Origin: Rhodobacteraceae bacterium EL129
GTDB taxonomy: Bacteria > Pseudomonadota > Alphaproteobacteria > Rhodobacterales > Rhodobacteraceae
Assembly: GCA_900313005.1 (NCBI GenBank)
Contig: ONZJ01000002.1
Coordinates: 789,001-853,000 of the forward strand
Direction of reading: 5' to 3'
DNA: 64,000 nucleotides
A model generated the notes under the pieces. It did no database searches and was not told the origin of the DNA. It worked only from the letters and a program-made list of their open reading frames with translations. Positions 44,997-55,675 of this stretch are shown here, one piece after another (position 1 is the first letter of the stretch; each line of letters begins with the position of its first letter). The translations under genes and the position numbers were made by a program.

Positions 44997-45589
44997 TCGA
45001 AACGGCGCTGTGGACGCCGGAGAGTGGCGTGCAGAACTTGGATTTGCATCTGGCGCGATTGACGCGCACAGCAGAAAAGTTTGGCATCCCCATGATGGAT
45101 CTATCGGCCCTGAACGAGATTGATATGAGCGGCCCCCGTCGACTGCGCCTGACCGTGGACCAGACGGGCAAAACGGTTATTGAGCTATATCCCTTTGTAC
45201 CGCTCAGCCCAGACACCGTTTGGCGCGTGGCCTTGGCGTCAGACCGCTTGAGTTCTGCGAATCCGTGGTTGCGAATGAAAACCACCGAACGCAGCCTCTA
45301 TGATACCGCCCGTGCGCAATTGCCTGATGCGGTGGACGAGCTTATTTTTCTCAATGAACGCAATGAGATATGCGAGGGAACCATCACCAATGTTTTTGCC
45401 GATCTGGGGCAGGGGCTGGTGACACCGCCAACCTCATCCGGGGTGCTTCCGGGCGTGCTACGCCAATCCCTGCTCGAGGAGGGGCGCGCCACAGAGCAGG
45501 TGCTTACCCTGCCGGATCTGCAACAGGCGCGGGCGCTTTATGTGGGCAATTCGTTGCGTGGGTTGATTGCAGCCTCTCTGATCGCCTGA
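44951..45589 (+). CDS. pabC: Aminotransferase class IV, probable 4-amino-4-deoxychorismate lyase
   Basis: 212 aa, PLP fold type IV. It should release pyruvate from aminodeoxychorismate to give 4-aminobenzoate. The likely PLP lysine is Lys110 in WLRMKTTERSLYD, and the phosphate-binding region is EICEGTITNVFAD. It is shorter than E. coli PabC (269 aa) but normal for the PabB-linked form. The start lies inside pabB after GAGGAAGCCCT. The 46-bp overlap suggests translational coupling. Convergent with the next gene, 4 bp apart. Confidence 0.85.
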   Translation: MESPLRPPVDPDFRLIETALWTPESGVQNLDLHLARLTRTAEKFGIPMMDLSALNEIDMSGPRRLRLTVDQTGKTVIELYPFVPLSPDTVWRVALASDRLSSANPWLRMKTTERSLYDTARAQLPDAVDELIFLNERNEICEGTITNVFADLGQGLVTPPTSSGVLPGVLRQSLLEEGRATEQVLTLPDLQQARALYVGNSLRGLIAASLIA

Positions 45590-45593
45590 ACCG

Positions 45594-46823
45594 CTATTCG
45601 GCCGCATGCCGCATCTCGTCATCACGGGGGTAGAGATACTCCCGCGTCAACGGAACCGCGTCCTGCTTGGGGGTCAGCTGCATCTGGAACACAACCTGAT
45701 CGCGCAACCGAAAGGTCAGCTCACTGGCCAATAGGTAATAGCGCCACATCCGGCAAAACCTTTCGTCATACAAGGCGCGTGCGGCGTCAATATTGGCCAT
45801 GAACCGATCATACCAATGGCGCAGTGTTTCTGCGTAATGCAGCCGCCAAACCTCAATATCCGTGGCGACAAGCCCCGAAGCCTCATAAGCCGCAGCAGTT
45901 TCAGACAGGGCCGGGGCATAGCCGCCCGGGAAAATGTACTTGGTCAACCAAGGGCTGGTCGTGCCCGGCGGTTGCGAGCGGCCAATGGTGTGGATCAAGG
46001 CCACTCCATCTGGGGCCAGCCGCGCTTTGACCGTCTCGAAGTAAGCGCGGTAGTGCGGCGCGCCCACATGCTCGAACATGCCCACCGACACGATCCGGTC
46101 GAACTCTCCAGTCACCAATCGGTAGTCCATCAATTCAAACGTCACACGGTCAGATAGTCCTGCGGCTTGGGTCCGTTGCGTCGCGACTTTGTGCTGCTCA
46201 GTGGACAGGGTCACGCCCACAACGTTTGCGCCATAGTCACGTGCCAGCGTCAACGCCATGCCGCCCCATCCGCAGCCAATGTCCAGCACCCGCATTCCCG
46301 GTTGCAGCAACAACTTGCCCGCGATGTGGTGTTTCTTGGCCGCCTGCGCCTCATCCAGGGTCATGTCGGGCCGTGCGAAATAGGCGCAGGAATATTGCCG
46401 GTCCTCATCTAAAAAGAGATCATAGAGCGCACCCGACAGATCATAATGATGCTCGACATTCGCCCGGGCGCGCGTCACCGGATTGAATTGCTGTACCCGG
46501 CGCATGGTCTGTCTGATCCAGCCCAGCGGCGCCAGCGCTTTGTGAGGGCCGTTTGCCGCGACATTCATAATCGCAAGGCTCAGAAAGCCGCGCAGATCGT
46601 CGTTTTCGATGGTCAGACGGCCATCCATATACCCCTCACCTGCGGCCATATCGGGGGAAAGAACCAACAAGCGCGGCAAGGCCGCATCGTGCAATGCAAT
46701 CGCAACCGAGGGCCCGAGGGCGGCATCGCCGTAGACACGGATGTCGCCATCCGGGTAGGAGACGGTCAATTCGCCCAATGTTATCAGGTGTCGCAGCACC
46801 CGATCCAAAGCCTTGTTCCACAT
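45594..46823 (-). CDS. Cyclopropane-fatty-acyl-phospholipid synthase-like methyltransferase
   Basis: 409 aa, CFA synthase family, which uses S-adenosylmethionine to add a methylene or methyl group to unsaturated membrane lipids. The SAM-binding motif VLDIGCGWGG is at 179-188, preceded by NVEHHYDLSGALYDLFLDE; short core HYDLSGALYDLFLD at 127-140. The C-terminal WRLHYAETLRHWYDRF block is diagnostic. It is probably associated with the membrane face. Monocistronic as far as seen. Confidence 0.9.
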   Translation of the reverse strand: MWNKALDRVLRHLITLGELTVSYPDGDIRVYGDAALGPSVAIALHDAALPRLLVLSPDMAAGEGYMDGRLTIENDDLRGFLSLAIMNVAANGPHKALAPLGWIRQTMRRVQQFNPVTRARANVEHHYDLSGALYDLFLDEDRQYSCAYFARPDMTLDEAQAAKKHHIAGKLLLQPGMRVLDIGCGWGGMALTLARDYGANVVGVTLSTEQHKVATQRTQAAGLSDRVTFELMDYRLVTGEFDRIVSVGMFEHVGAPHYRAYFETVKARLAPDGVALIHTIGRSQPPGTTSPWLTKYIFPGGYAPALSETAAAYEASGLVATDIEVWRLHYAETLRHWYDRFMANIDAARALYDERFCRMWRYYLLASELTFRLRDQVVFQMQLTPKQDAVPLTREYLYPRDDEMRHAAE

Positions 46824-46996
46824 GTTTCACCCCCTCTTCAAAGCGCCCACCCAGCGCCTCTGTTCAAGTGATGTGAAACCTGCCAACCCTCGGGCATAAT
46901 TCCCGATTTCTGCTCGATCGGGCGGGATTTTCGCGCAAAATTGATCTTCTGTCCACGGTTTTGACAATGTGAGCGCCCCCCGCCGGTGGGTTGCCC

Positions 46997-47025
46997 TTGA
47001 CTTTGGTCCCCGACACATGTGTATC
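46997..47025 (+). promoter_or_regulatory. Predicted aspS promoter
   Basis: TTGACT (46997-47002), a 17-nt spacer, then TGTATC (47020-47025). The leader would be about 45 nt. Confidence 0.45.
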
Positions 47026-47075
47026 GGCGCGAACCCTGTGCCCTGTTTTGAGGCCAGTTGACCAAGAGGATCACC

Positions 47076-48926
47076 ATGCACGCCTATCGCAGCCATACCT
47101 GTGCCGAACTGACCGCCGCCAATGTGGGTGACACCGTCCGCCTCTCGGGCTGGGTCCACCGTATTCGCGACCACGGCGGCATTCTTTTTATCGACCTGCG
47201 GGATCATTACGGCGTGACCCAGGTGCTGTGCGATCCTGACAGCCCGGTGTTCTCGGACGTGGAAAAAGTACGCTCTGAGTGGTGCATCCGCATTGATGGC
47301 AACGTCAAAGCCCGCGATCCCGAGCTGATCAACCCCAAGCTGCCCACCGGCGAGGTTGAGGTATTTGTGCGCGACATCGAAGTGCTCGGTTCGGCCGCCG
47401 AGCTTCCGCTGATCGTCTTCGGTGATCAGGAATACCCCGAGGAAACCCGCCTGCGCTATCGCTACCTCGATCTGCGCCGCGAAGCGATGCAGCGCAACAT
47501 GACCCTGCGCTCGGATGTGGTGGCGTCGATCCGCAAACGCATGTGGGACAAGGGGTTCCGCGAATATCAAACGCCGATCATCACCGCTTCGTCGCCCGAA
47601 GGGGCGCGCGACTTCCTGGTGCCGTCACGCCAGCATCCGGGCAAGTTCTATGCGCTGCCACAGGCTCCGCAGCAGTTCAAACAGCTGATCATGGTCTCGG
47701 GCTTTGACAAGTATTTCCAGGTGGCACCCTGTTTCCGCGACGAAGACCCGCGCGCCGACCGCTCGCCCACCGATTTCTACCAGCTCGACATGGAAATGTC
47801 CTTTGTCGAGCAGCAAGACGTGTTTGACACCATCCAGCCTGTGATCGCCGGGATTTTTGAGGAATTCGGCGGCGGACGTAAGGTCGATGCGGAATGGGAG
47901 CATATCTCTTACCGTGATGCAGCGCTCTGGTATGGCACCGACAAACCCGACCTGCGCAATCCGATCAAGATGCAGGACGTGTCCGAGCATTTCCGCGGTT
48001 CCGGCTTTGCCATCTTCGCCAAACTGTTGGAGCAAGAAGGCACCGAAGTGCGCGCCATTCCCGCGCCCACGGGAGGGTCACGCAAGTTCTGCGACCGGAT
48101 GAATGCTTTTGCCCAGAAAGAGGGCCTGCCAGGCATGGGCTACATCTTCTGGCGTAAGCAATCGCCTGACAGCATCGCGCAGGAGCAGGGCATCACTGTC
48201 AAGGAAGTGAATGCCAAGATCAAAGCGGGTGAAATTACCCTGGGCGAAGAGGCCGCCGGACCTTTGGCCAAAAACATCGGCCCTGAGCGCACTGAGGCCA
48301 TTCGTCAGCAACTGGGCCTGCAAGTGGGCGATGCGGCCTTCTTCCTCGGTGGCAAGCCGCAAGCCTTTGAAACGGTTGCCGGAAAAGCCCGCACCGTCAT
48401 TGGCGAGGAACTGAGCCTCACTGACAAAGACCGTTTTGCCTTCGCCTGGATCGTCGATTTCCCGATGTACGAGGCGGACGACGAAAGCGGCAAGGTCGAT
48501 TTCTCGCACAACCCGTTCTCGATGCCTCAAGGCGGGCTTGAGGCGCTGAACGGTGATCCGCTGGACGTGCTGGGTTACCAATATGACCTCAGCTGCAACG
48601 GGTATGAGCTGGTTTCGGGTGCGATCCGAAACCACCAGTTGGATATCATGATCAAGGCGTTTGAGCTGGCCGGCTATGACGAGGCCGAAGTGCGCAAGCG
48701 GTTCGGTGGCATGGTCAACGCCTTCCAATACGGCGCGCCGCCCCACGGTGGCTGTGCCGCAGGCATCGACCGCATCGTAATGCTGCTGGCCGACACGGCC
48801 AACATCCGCGAAGTGATCATGTTCCCGATGAACCAACGCGCCGAAGATCTGATGATGGACGCGCCCTCTGATCCCACGTCGGACCAGTTGATGGAACTGG
48901 GGCTGCGGGTGATCCCTCAGGAATAA
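47076..48926 (+). CDS. aspS: Aspartyl-tRNA synthetase
   Basis: 616 aa, bacterial-type class II AspRS. It has an N-terminal OB anticodon domain (~1-110; [20 protein letters not shown]), a catalytic core with motif 2 [11 protein letters not shown], a GAD insertion and motif 3 [10 protein letters not shown] near the C-terminus. The start at 47076 has AAGAGGATCACC upstream; a TTG six codons earlier is less likely. It is slightly longer than the ~590-aa norm. A GC hairpin (48931-48952) follows without a T-run. Confidence 0.97.
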   Translation: MHAYRSHTCAELTAANVGDTVRLSGWVHRIRDHGGILFIDLRDHYGVTQVLCDPDSPVFSDVEKVRSEWCIRIDGNVKARDPELINPKLPTGEVEVFVRDIEVLGSAAELPLIVFGDQEYPEETRLRYRYLDLRREAMQRNMTLRSDVVASIRKRMWDKGFREYQTPIITASSPEGARDFLVPSRQHPGKFYALPQAPQQFKQLIMVSGFDKYFQVAPCFRDEDPRADRSPTDFYQLDMEMSFVEQQDVFDTIQPVIAGIFEEFGGGRKVDAEWEHISYRDAALWYGTDKPDLRNPIKMQDVSEHFRGSGFAIFAKLLEQEGTEVRAIPAPTGGSRKFCDRMNAFAQKEGLPGMGYIFWRKQSPDSIAQEQGITVKEVNAKIKAGEITLGEEAAGPLAKNIGPERTEAIRQQLGLQVGDAAFFLGGKPQAFETVAGKARTVIGEELSLTDKDRFAFAWIVDFPMYEADDESGKVDFSHNPFSMPQGGLEALNGDPLDVLGYQYDLSCNGYELVSGAIRNHQLDIMIKAFELAGYDEAEVRKRFGGMVNAFQYGAPPHGGCAAGIDRIVMLLADTANIREVIMFPMNQRAEDLMMDAPSDPTSDQLMELGLRVIPQE

Positions 48927-48930
48927 CAGC

Positions 48931-48952
48931 GCGGGGCTTTTCTTGGCCCCGC
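48931..48952 (+). terminator. Hairpin after aspS
   Basis: GCGGGGC and GCCCCGC around an 8-nt loop, just past the stop. No T-run, so termination strength is uncertain. Confidence 0.45.
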
Positions 48953-48995
48953 TCTGCCCCTATCGTGCCCTCAAGAGCAGCAGGGGACCTTAGCC

Positions 48996-49715
48996 ATGAC
49001 ACAGGACGAACGGCCACGTGGCCCCAGCGTTGGGGATTGGCAGGTGCCACCTCTGCCGATGGGCGAGGGGCTTGAAGGGCGTTATGCGCGGCTGGAGCGG
49101 CTTGAGCCGGACACCCATGCGGCGGTGCTGTTCAAGGCCTTTGATGGGCATGATTGGGTTTGGGACTACATGCCGACAGGCCCTTTCGCATCATCCGCGC
49201 AGTTCCACCGTTGGATGCGCGAGGCGATTGCCCCCGGTGAACCGTTGTTTCATGCAATCTATGACCGCGAGGCGGAGGCCTATGGCGGGTTTGCGTCCTA
49301 CTTGCGGATGAAGCCCGCATCGGGCTCGATTGAAGTTGGCTTCATTGCCATGGCCCCGCAGCTGCAACGCACAAAGGCCGCGACCGAGTCGATGTATCTG
49401 ATGATGAAATGGGCCTTTGATACAGGGTACAGACGCTATGAGTGGAAATGTGATGCGCTGAACCGTCCGTCGCGCCGCGCGGCCCAGCGGTTGGGGTTCA
49501 GCTACGAGGGCGTGTTCCGGCAGGCCACCGTCGTCAAGGGGCGCAATCGTGATACGGCGTGGTTTTCGGTCATTGATACAGAATGGCCGGCCCTGTCCGA
49601 GGCGTTTCAATTCTGGCTCTCGCCAGAAAATTTCACTGCCGATGGCGCGCAGCGCGAGCGGCTTAGTGATCTGACCGCTTTGGTGCGCTCGGCGGATGAT
49701 CCGACACTTGGATAA
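48996..49715 (+). CDS. GNAT-family N-acetyltransferase (RimJ/RimL-like)
   Basis: 239 aa. GNAT fold with the acceptor and acetyl-CoA regions recognisable: GSIEVGFIAMAPQLQRTKAA followed by ESMYLMMKWAFDTGYRRYEW and the C-terminal RAAQRLGFSYEGVFRQ, which is the conserved last strand-helix. It transfers acetyl from acetyl-CoA to an amine, possibly a protein N-terminus or small molecule. The start follows GCAGGGGACCTTAGCC. Substrate unknown. Confidence 0.88.
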   Translation: MTQDERPRGPSVGDWQVPPLPMGEGLEGRYARLERLEPDTHAAVLFKAFDGHDWVWDYMPTGPFASSAQFHRWMREAIAPGEPLFHAIYDREAEAYGGFASYLRMKPASGSIEVGFIAMAPQLQRTKAATESMYLMMKWAFDTGYRRYEWKCDALNRPSRRAAQRLGFSYEGVFRQATVVKGRNRDTAWFSVIDTEWPALSEAFQFWLSPENFTADGAQRERLSDLTALVRSADDPTLG

Positions 49716-49768
49716 GGCGCGCAGATCTGGCGTGTAGGACAAGTTCAATCGCCAGCAAAGGCAGTGTC

Positions 49769-50002
49769 ATGGTACATACAAACAAAGTCATTCGATCTGT
49801 AAACCTCCCAAATGAGATGATCTGTGTAGATGTCTTTCAGCGCCCGGATGGCAGCTTCGGGTTTGACGAGTTCCGCCGCGATCCGGAAGACGGGCAGGGG
49901 TGGTTCAGTATTGGTCACCACGGCGATGCGGTGTTTTCATCTGCGGAGGCCGCCTTGGGTGCCGCCTGTGACACGGTGCAATGGCTTCGCAAAGCCTTGT
50001 GA
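49769..50002 (+). CDS. Small hypothetical protein
   Basis: 77 aa, cytoplasmic, no membrane segment. It opens MVHTNKVIRSVNLPNEMICV and contains DVFQRPDGSFGFDEFRRDPED and a C-terminal helix AACDTVQWLRKAL. AAAGGCAGTGTC precedes the start. It follows the acetyltransferase gene on the same strand. No family recognised. Confidence 0.65.
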   Translation: MVHTNKVIRSVNLPNEMICVDVFQRPDGSFGFDEFRRDPEDGQGWFSIGHHGDAVFSSAEAALGAACDTVQWLRKAL

Positions 50003-50032
50003 GCCGCCCAGGCCTTGGACAGTGGGTGTGAG

Positions 50033-50749
50033 CTAAATCGCGACGTGTTCTTGCATGCGTTCATGCACCATTCCGGCAAGCCGTGCCACTTTGGCTTGGT
50101 TCATACGACCCTTGGCGCGGGCCTCGGCCAGGTCTGCGGCTTCTGAGGCCATCGCCTTGTCATGCGACAGGCGTGCAAGGCTGCTCAGGAATTGGGCGAC
50201 ATAGTCCAATACGGGCCCGGCCGGGTCATCCTCAAGCAGGTTTGCGATATGGGTCATGTCATCACGCAGCGCCATCGGATCAGGCGAGACCTGCTGCATG
50301 CTGATCGCCTTGGGCCCCGAGAAGACCTGATCCCGGGGTAGGGACTGCACGATGGCCTGCTGAAAAACGCCCACAGTTTCAATTGGTTTTGCCAAAAAGG
50401 CATCCGCCCCCGCCGTTATGGCCAAATGGTGTTGTTGATCATTGCCGCTGACCGCAAGTATGGCCGCGACACGCGGGCAAGCGCGATCCATTTCTTCGAT
50501 CAGTTCCAGCCCTGATCCATCCGGCAGCCCAAGATCTATCACCACGACCGAAGGGCGGTACACCTGCAGATGTCGCCGGGCCGAGCGCAGGCAATCGGCC
50601 CTTCGGATCCGGGCGCCGCCGTGCAGGCACATCAGGCGCAAGGCCTCGGACGCGTAGCGGCTGTCTTCGACAACCAGCACCGTCATGCCCAGCAAGGGCC
50701 GCCGGGCGGTGGGTTTGAAGTGTGGGGCAAACGGGTCAAGGTCTTCCAT
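50033..50749 (-). CDS. Response regulator receiver protein without DNA-binding domain
   Basis: 238 aa. The receiver domain (~22-135) has the acidic pair Glu28-Asp29, phosphoacceptor Asp72 (VIDLGLPDGSG), Ser101 and Lys121 (FLAKP). The C-terminal ~100 residues are helical and contain no recognisable output domain. It may work by protein-protein contact. No histidine kinase is next to it. Confidence 0.88.
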   Translation of the reverse strand: MEDLDPFAPHFKPTARRPLLGMTVLVVEDSRYASEALRLMCLHGGARIRRADCLRSARRHLQVYRPSVVVIDLGLPDGSGLELIEEMDRACPRVAAILAVSGNDQQHHLAITAGADAFLAKPIETVGVFQQAIVQSLPRDQVFSGPKAISMQQVSPDPMALRDDMTHIANLLEDDPAGPVLDYVAQFLSSLARLSHDKAMASEAADLAEARAKGRMNQAKVARLAGMVHERMQEHVAI

Positions 50750-50901
50750 GGCAGGGCCTCCTTTGGGTTGGCGCGATGACCATCACCATGACCGCGTATA
50801 GCTAACGAGACGTTAAAAATCCGAATTGCGTCACCTGGTCGCTTGTCAGGCCCGGGGTCTCGCCCCATAACGTCATCCAACAGTTAACAAGAGGATGTGT
50901 C

Positions 50902-51306
50902 ATGATTGGCCGTTTGAACCATGTCGCCATCGCCGTGCCTGATCTTGAGGCCGCTGCAGATCAGTACCGCAACGCCCTGGGCGCCAATGTGGGCCCCGCG
51001 CAGGACGAGCCGGACCACGGCGTGACGGTGATATTCATCGAGTTGCCCAACACCAAGATCGAGCTGCTTTATCCGCTGGGCGAAGACAGCCCAATCAATG
51101 GGTTCCTTGAGAAAAACCCCGCAGGCGGTATTCACCATGTCTGCTATGAGGTCGATGATATCATCGCCGCGCGCGATCATCTGCAAACCACGGGCGCGCG
51201 TGTCCTGGGTTCGGGCGAGCCCAAGATCGGAGCCCATGGCAAGCCGGTGCTTTTCCTGCATCCCAAAGATTTCAACGGCTGTCTGGTCGAGCTGGAGCAG
51301 GTCTGA
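50902..51306 (+). CDS. mce: Methylmalonyl-CoA epimerase
   Basis: 134 aa, VOC fold. It converts (S)- and (R)-methylmalonyl-CoA in propionyl-CoA catabolism. Metal-binding candidates are His7 (LNHVAIAV), a His in GGIHHVCYEVDD and Glu130 in CLVELEQV. AACAAGAGGATGTGTC precedes the start. Its stop overlaps the DUF1467 gene start (TGATG), a pairing common in Rhodobacterales. Confidence 0.93.
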   Translation: MIGRLNHVAIAVPDLEAAADQYRNALGANVGPAQDEPDHGVTVIFIELPNTKIELLYPLGEDSPINGFLEKNPAGGIHHVCYEVDDIIAARDHLQTTGARVLGSGEPKIGAHGKPVLFLHPKDFNGCLVELEQV

Positions 51307-51581
51307 TGGGGCCGGTTTCGGGTCTGGTACTCTATCTGGTCGTGTGGTTCATGACGTTCTTTTGCGTGCTGCCGATCAAGATCCAGACGCAGGGCGAGGC
51401 GGGATCAACCGTTGAGGGCACGCATCATGGCTCGCCCGAGAAACACCATCTAAAGAAGAAAGCTTGGATCACCACAGGCATTGCCTTCGTGATCTGGGCG
51501 GTGCTGGCCTACATCATCCTGACCGGGGCGATCACCGTGCGGGATATTGATATGTTTGGGACGATGGGCGAGGGACAGTAG
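51306..51581 (+). CDS. DUF1467 family membrane protein
   Basis: 91 aa with two transmembrane helices (VLYLVVWFMTFFCVLPIKI at about 8-26 and TTGIAFVIWAVLAYIILTG at about 56-74) joined by a charged loop with HHGSPEKHHLKKKAW. It matches the DUF1467 pattern. Function unknown. Coupled to the epimerase gene by a 1-base overlap. Confidence 0.88.
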   Translation: MGPVSGLVLYLVVWFMTFFCVLPIKIQTQGEAGSTVEGTHHGSPEKHHLKKKAWITTGIAFVIWAVLAYIILTGAITVRDIDMFGTMGEGQ

Positions 51582-51727
51582 GTCGCTGCGTGAAGCCAGC
51601 GCCAGCCCAAGGGCGGCCTGACACCTCTCGGAACATTGCCTGCGGCCATACCCTGTCGGTCAGTGGATGGCCGGGGCCCTGCGGGCCTGTTAACCGGCTG
51701 GGTGCTCCCAAAAACTCAAGGCTTTGT

Positions 51728-54700
51728 TCACCCCAACTCCGCCAACCGTGCCAATGCCGCCCGCAGCTTCTCGGCCTCTTCCTCGCGCAGGCCAAGGTTA
51801 TCGCGCGCCTCCGCCACAACCTCTTCGGGGGCCGAGGCCACAAACTTCGGATTGTTCACCCGGCCGCGCAATCCACCAATCTCTTTCTCCAGCTTGCCCA
51901 GGGTTTTCTCCAGACGGGCCTTTTCTTCAGCCACATCAATGACATCCGCCAATGGCAGGCCAAAGCTGGCACCCTCAGCAGGCACAGTGATGCACCCCTT
52001 CGGAAAGGCCCCAGCCTCCGAGATACTCTCAATCCGCGCCAGACGTTTGATCATCACCTCGTTGTTCGCCCAGGCGGTGCGCGCGGCGTCATCCCAATCG
52101 GTCACAACCAATGGCACTTTCAGCCCCACAGGCACATGCACCTCCATCCGGGCTGAGCGGATGCTGTCAATCAGACCAATCACCCAGTTCATCTCGCGGT
52201 CGGCGGCAGCGTCCACCAGCTCAGGCCCATACTCGGGCCAATCGGCGTGCATCAACACCCCGTCGCGGGTGCCAGTGGTGCCCCATAGCTCTTCTGTGAT
52301 GAATGGCATGATCGGGTGCAGCAGGATCAGACACTGGTCAATCACCCAGGCCATCGTCGCTTGGGTTTCGGCCTTGGTGGCGTCGTCCCCGTCCATCAAC
52401 AGCGGTTTGGAGAACTCCACATACCAGTCGCAGACTTTGCCCCAGACAAAGGCATAGAGCGCTGAGGCTGCATCGTTAAACCGATAGCCCTCCAACGCGG
52501 CATCCACTTCCATGCGCACCTTGGCGGTCTCGCCAATGATCCAGCGGTTCACGGTGGCCTTGGCCTCAGGTCGTTGCAGATCACTGCCCACCGCCTCGTT
52601 CATCTCGGCAAAGCGCGCGGCATTCCACAGCTTGGTGCCGAAATTCCGATAGCCTGCAATGCGTTGCGTGCTGAGCTTCAAGTCACGCCCCATCGCCGCC
52701 ATGGCGGTCAGGGTAAAGCGCACAGCATCACAGCCGTATTCGTCAATCAGCTCCAGCGGGTCCAGAACATTGCCCAAGGATTTGGACATCTTCTTGCCCT
52801 TCTCATCACGGACGAGGGCGTGCACATAGACATGATCAAACGGCTTTTGATCGACCACGGCATATTGCATCATCATCATCCGGGCGACCCAGAAAAAGAT
52901 GATGTCAAACCCTGTGATCAGCACGGAGGTCGGGAAATATTTCTTCAGCTCATCCGTCTCCTCAGGCCAGCCCAGCGTACCAATGGGCCAAAGGCCAGAG
53001 GAGAACCAAGTGTCGAGCACGTCGGGGTCGCGCCATACAGGATAGATCAACTGAGTTGGGTCTTGAGACGCTGTGTATTCGGCCAAAGAGGCAGCAAGCT
53101 TGTGCAGCGCATCCTCTCGGCTTACCGCCTCAACAACCGGCATTGCTTGAAGTGGAATAGGGAGATTGGCCAGCTGATCGCGATAAGAATCCGCGATGGC
53201 TTCGAAATTTGATCCACATTCCATCAAATGGTTGACGTGGCCTTCATTAAGGCCGCGCAGCATCTCAACAAGATCAAGCGCTCCGTCGCCCTCATCGTCA
53301 TGGAACTGAGGAGAACTGAGATCAAATCCATACCAAACCGGGATCTGATGCCCCCACCACAGCTGCCGCGAGATACACCACGGCTCGATATTCTCCAGCC
53401 AGTGGAAGTACACCTTCCGGTCCGCTTCGGGCATGATCGTCACCTCGCCCGACTTTACAGCGTCAATCGCAGGGCCAACAATCTTGTCCGTGTCCACGAA
53501 CCACTGATCCGTCAGCATGGGTTCAATGACAACCTTCGAGCGGTCACCAAACGGCTGCATGATCGGTTTGTTCTCAACCATCGGCACGGTGACGGAAACC
53601 TCTTCCCCGTCTTCATCCTTGCGGGTCTCGGTGGTCATCACCGCCAGCCCTTCGCTGGTGATCTGTTCCACAACCAGCTTACGCGCCTCAAACCGACCAA
53701 GCCCGCGCAGATCGTCTGGGATCAGGTTTAGCGTATCCACCTCAGCGCCGGTAAACTCCGCGCCCTCGGCAATCGACTGCGCCCGCACGGCCACTTCTGC
53801 ATAAGGCGCACCATCGGCGCGCATCTGGCCTTTGGTGTCCATCAACCTGTACATCGGAATGCCACCGCGCTTGGCAACTTCATAGTCATTGAAGTCATGC
53901 GCCCCGGTGATCTTCACTGCGCCCGAGCCAAAGTCAGGATCAGGATACTCATCCGTAATAATCGGGATCAAACGGCGATGCTCTTTCGGTCCGACCGGAA
54001 TTTCGCAAAGTTTTCCGACGATTGAGGCATAGCGCTCATCTGATGGGTGAACCGCAACTGCGCCGTCCCCGAGCATGGTTTCAGGCCGCGTGGTCGCAAT
54101 GGAAATGTAATCCCGCTCTTCCTCAAGCGTAACATTCCCGTCCTCATCCTTCTCGACGTAGGTATAGGTGGCCCCCCCCGCGAGCGGATATTTGAAGTGC
54201 CACATATGCCCCGCAACTTCGATATTCTCGACCTCAAGATCGGAAATCGCCGTTTCGAAATGCGGGTCCCAATTGACCAGCCGCTTGCCGCGGTAAATCA
54301 GGCCCTTGTTGTACATATCCACAAAGACCTTGATGACCGCATCGTGGAAATTGCCCTCTTCCCCTTCAGGGGCCGAGGGAGCACCGGACATGGTGAACGC
54401 CTCTCGCGACCAATCACAACTCGCGCCCAACCGCTTCAACTGGCCAATAATCGTGCCGCGCGATTTGATCTTTTGCTGCCAGACACGTTTTTCGAACGCC
54501 TCGCGGCCCATCTCTGTACGTGACGGCTCCTGATTCTCAGCCATGTCCCGCTCGGTCACCATCTGCGTGGCAATGCCCGCATGGTCCGTCCCCGGCTGCC
54601 ACAACGTGTCAAACCCGCGCATCCGGTGCCAGCGCACCAGAATATCCTGCAACGTGTTGTTGAACGCATGGCCCATGTGCAGGCTACCCGTCACATTGGG

Positions 54701-54832
54701 CGGCGGGATCATGATGGAAAACGTCTCAGACCGCTTGGCATTGGCGCCCGCTTTAAAGCAGCCCGCGGCCTCCCACGCGTCATACAGCCGCTTTTCGGCT
54801 TCGCTTGCGTCAAATGTCTTTTCCATCGCCAT
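51728..54832 (-). CDS. valS: Valyl-tRNA synthetase
   Basis: 1034 aa class I synthetase. The HIGH-type motif is [13 protein letters not shown] (about 45-57), the KMSKS loop is KMSKSLGN, there is a large editing domain between them, and a C-terminal coiled coil ([20 protein letters not shown]). It charges tRNA-Val and edits threonine. An AAGG ribosome site precedes the ATG at 54832; Met3 is a less likely start. Longer than E. coli ValRS (951 aa), with insertions in the middle. Confidence 0.97.
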   Translation of the reverse strand: MAMEKTFDASEAEKRLYDAWEAAGCFKAGANAKRSETFSIMIPPPNVTGSLHMGHAFNNTLQDILVRWHRMRGFDTLWQPGTDHAGIATQMVTERDMAENQEPSRTEMGREAFEKRVWQQKIKSRGTIIGQLKRLGASCDWSREAFTMSGAPSAPEGEEGNFHDAVIKVFVDMYNKGLIYRGKRLVNWDPHFETAISDLEVENIEVAGHMWHFKYPLAGGATYTYVEKDEDGNVTLEEERDYISIATTRPETMLGDGAVAVHPSDERYASIVGKLCEIPVGPKEHRRLIPIITDEYPDPDFGSGAVKITGAHDFNDYEVAKRGGIPMYRLMDTKGQMRADGAPYAEVAVRAQSIAEGAEFTGAEVDTLNLIPDDLRGLGRFEARKLVVEQITSEGLAVMTTETRKDEDGEEVSVTVPMVENKPIMQPFGDRSKVVIEPMLTDQWFVDTDKIVGPAIDAVKSGEVTIMPEADRKVYFHWLENIEPWCISRQLWWGHQIPVWYGFDLSSPQFHDDEGDGALDLVEMLRGLNEGHVNHLMECGSNFEAIADSYRDQLANLPIPLQAMPVVEAVSREDALHKLAASLAEYTASQDPTQLIYPVWRDPDVLDTWFSSGLWPIGTLGWPEETDELKKYFPTSVLITGFDIIFFWVARMMMMQYAVVDQKPFDHVYVHALVRDEKGKKMSKSLGNVLDPLELIDEYGCDAVRFTLTAMAAMGRDLKLSTQRIAGYRNFGTKLWNAARFAEMNEAVGSDLQRPEAKATVNRWIIGETAKVRMEVDAALEGYRFNDAASALYAFVWGKVCDWYVEFSKPLLMDGDDATKAETQATMAWVIDQCLILLHPIMPFITEELWGTTGTRDGVLMHADWPEYGPELVDAAADREMNWVIGLIDSIRSARMEVHVPVGLKVPLVVTDWDDAARTAWANNEVMIKRLARIESISEAGAFPKGCITVPAEGASFGLPLADVIDVAEEKARLEKTLGKLEKEIGGLRGRVNNPKFVASAPEEVVAEARDNLGLREEEAEKLRAALARLAELG

Positions 54833-54943
54833 GATGTCTGCCTTACCTGCATTTCTTAACGTGCGCCCCGTCTACCCAATCTGACGCCCAAGGGGAAGGC
54901 TGAACCCTTGCGCCCTAGCATCATTCGGACCAGTCTGCGGGGT

Positions 54944-55675
54944 ATGACTGATCCGCCCGTGCCACCTGTGTCGCTCTTTCGTCTGTTTTCCCGGATGGGA
55001 GGCTGGATCGTATTGGTGATCGGCGTGTTTTTGTTGTTTTTCACTTGGATCAGCCACCTGTCGCTGGAAGAGGCTAAACGGTTCGAAACAGACGGGCAGA
55101 TGGCCGAAGCGACAGTGTTGAAGAAATACACCACGACATCACGCGAAACCGATGGAGGAGAGGAGACCGATTACTGGTTGGAATTCACCTTTATCACGCA
55201 GGCCAAGGACCAGATCGTAAAGAAAGAAACGGTCAATACCTCGCTTTACAAAGAGGTAGACGTGGGGGGCACGTTTGATCTGTTCTATCTGCCGTCCGAG
55301 CCTTCGGAGGTTGAAACCAGCCCGGGATCCAACAGGATGTTGTCACGCCTGACGCAGGGGTTTGCGTTGGTTTTTGGACTGGTCTGGCTGGCGGGGTTCT
55401 GGAGAGTGGGGCGTTGGGCTGTGGACGGTGCCCGTGCGCGCCGCTACGGGACGCGTCACAGAGTCAAAGTCACAAGCATCGACCGCACCAACGTCCGTAT
55501 CAACAACCGACCTCGATATCGGTTAACGTGGGTTGGGCCCAATGGGGACCCCGGCCGCAGCCTGCTGCAACGTGGGTCTTGGGTCGAAGACATCAAACCC
55601 GGCGACACGGTAGACATCTACCAGGGTGTGAAAACCGGCTGGTGGGTCGGGGATGTGGGCGAGCGCGAGGAGTAA
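54944..55675 (+). CDS. DUF3592-like membrane protein
   Basis: 243 aa with two transmembrane helices (about 20-40: WIVLVIGVFLLFFTWI; and about 138-158: GFALVFGLVWLAGFW) flanking an extracytoplasmic domain in which AEATVLKKYTTTSRETDGGE and FDLFYLPSEPSEVETSPG resemble DUF3592. A C-terminal domain holds a second similar beta-domain ending DTVDIYQGVKTGWWVG. Function unknown. The ATG at 54944 is chosen because the earlier in-frame start lacks a ribosome site. Confidence 0.75.
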   Translation: MTDPPVPPVSLFRLFSRMGGWIVLVIGVFLLFFTWISHLSLEEAKRFETDGQMAEATVLKKYTTTSRETDGGEETDYWLEFTFITQAKDQIVKKETVNTSLYKEVDVGGTFDLFYLPSEPSEVETSPGSNRMLSRLTQGFALVFGLVWLAGFWRVGRWAVDGARARRYGTRHRVKVTSIDRTNVRINNRPRYRLTWVGPNGDPGRSLLQRGSWVEDIKPGDTVDIYQGVKTGWWVGDVGEREE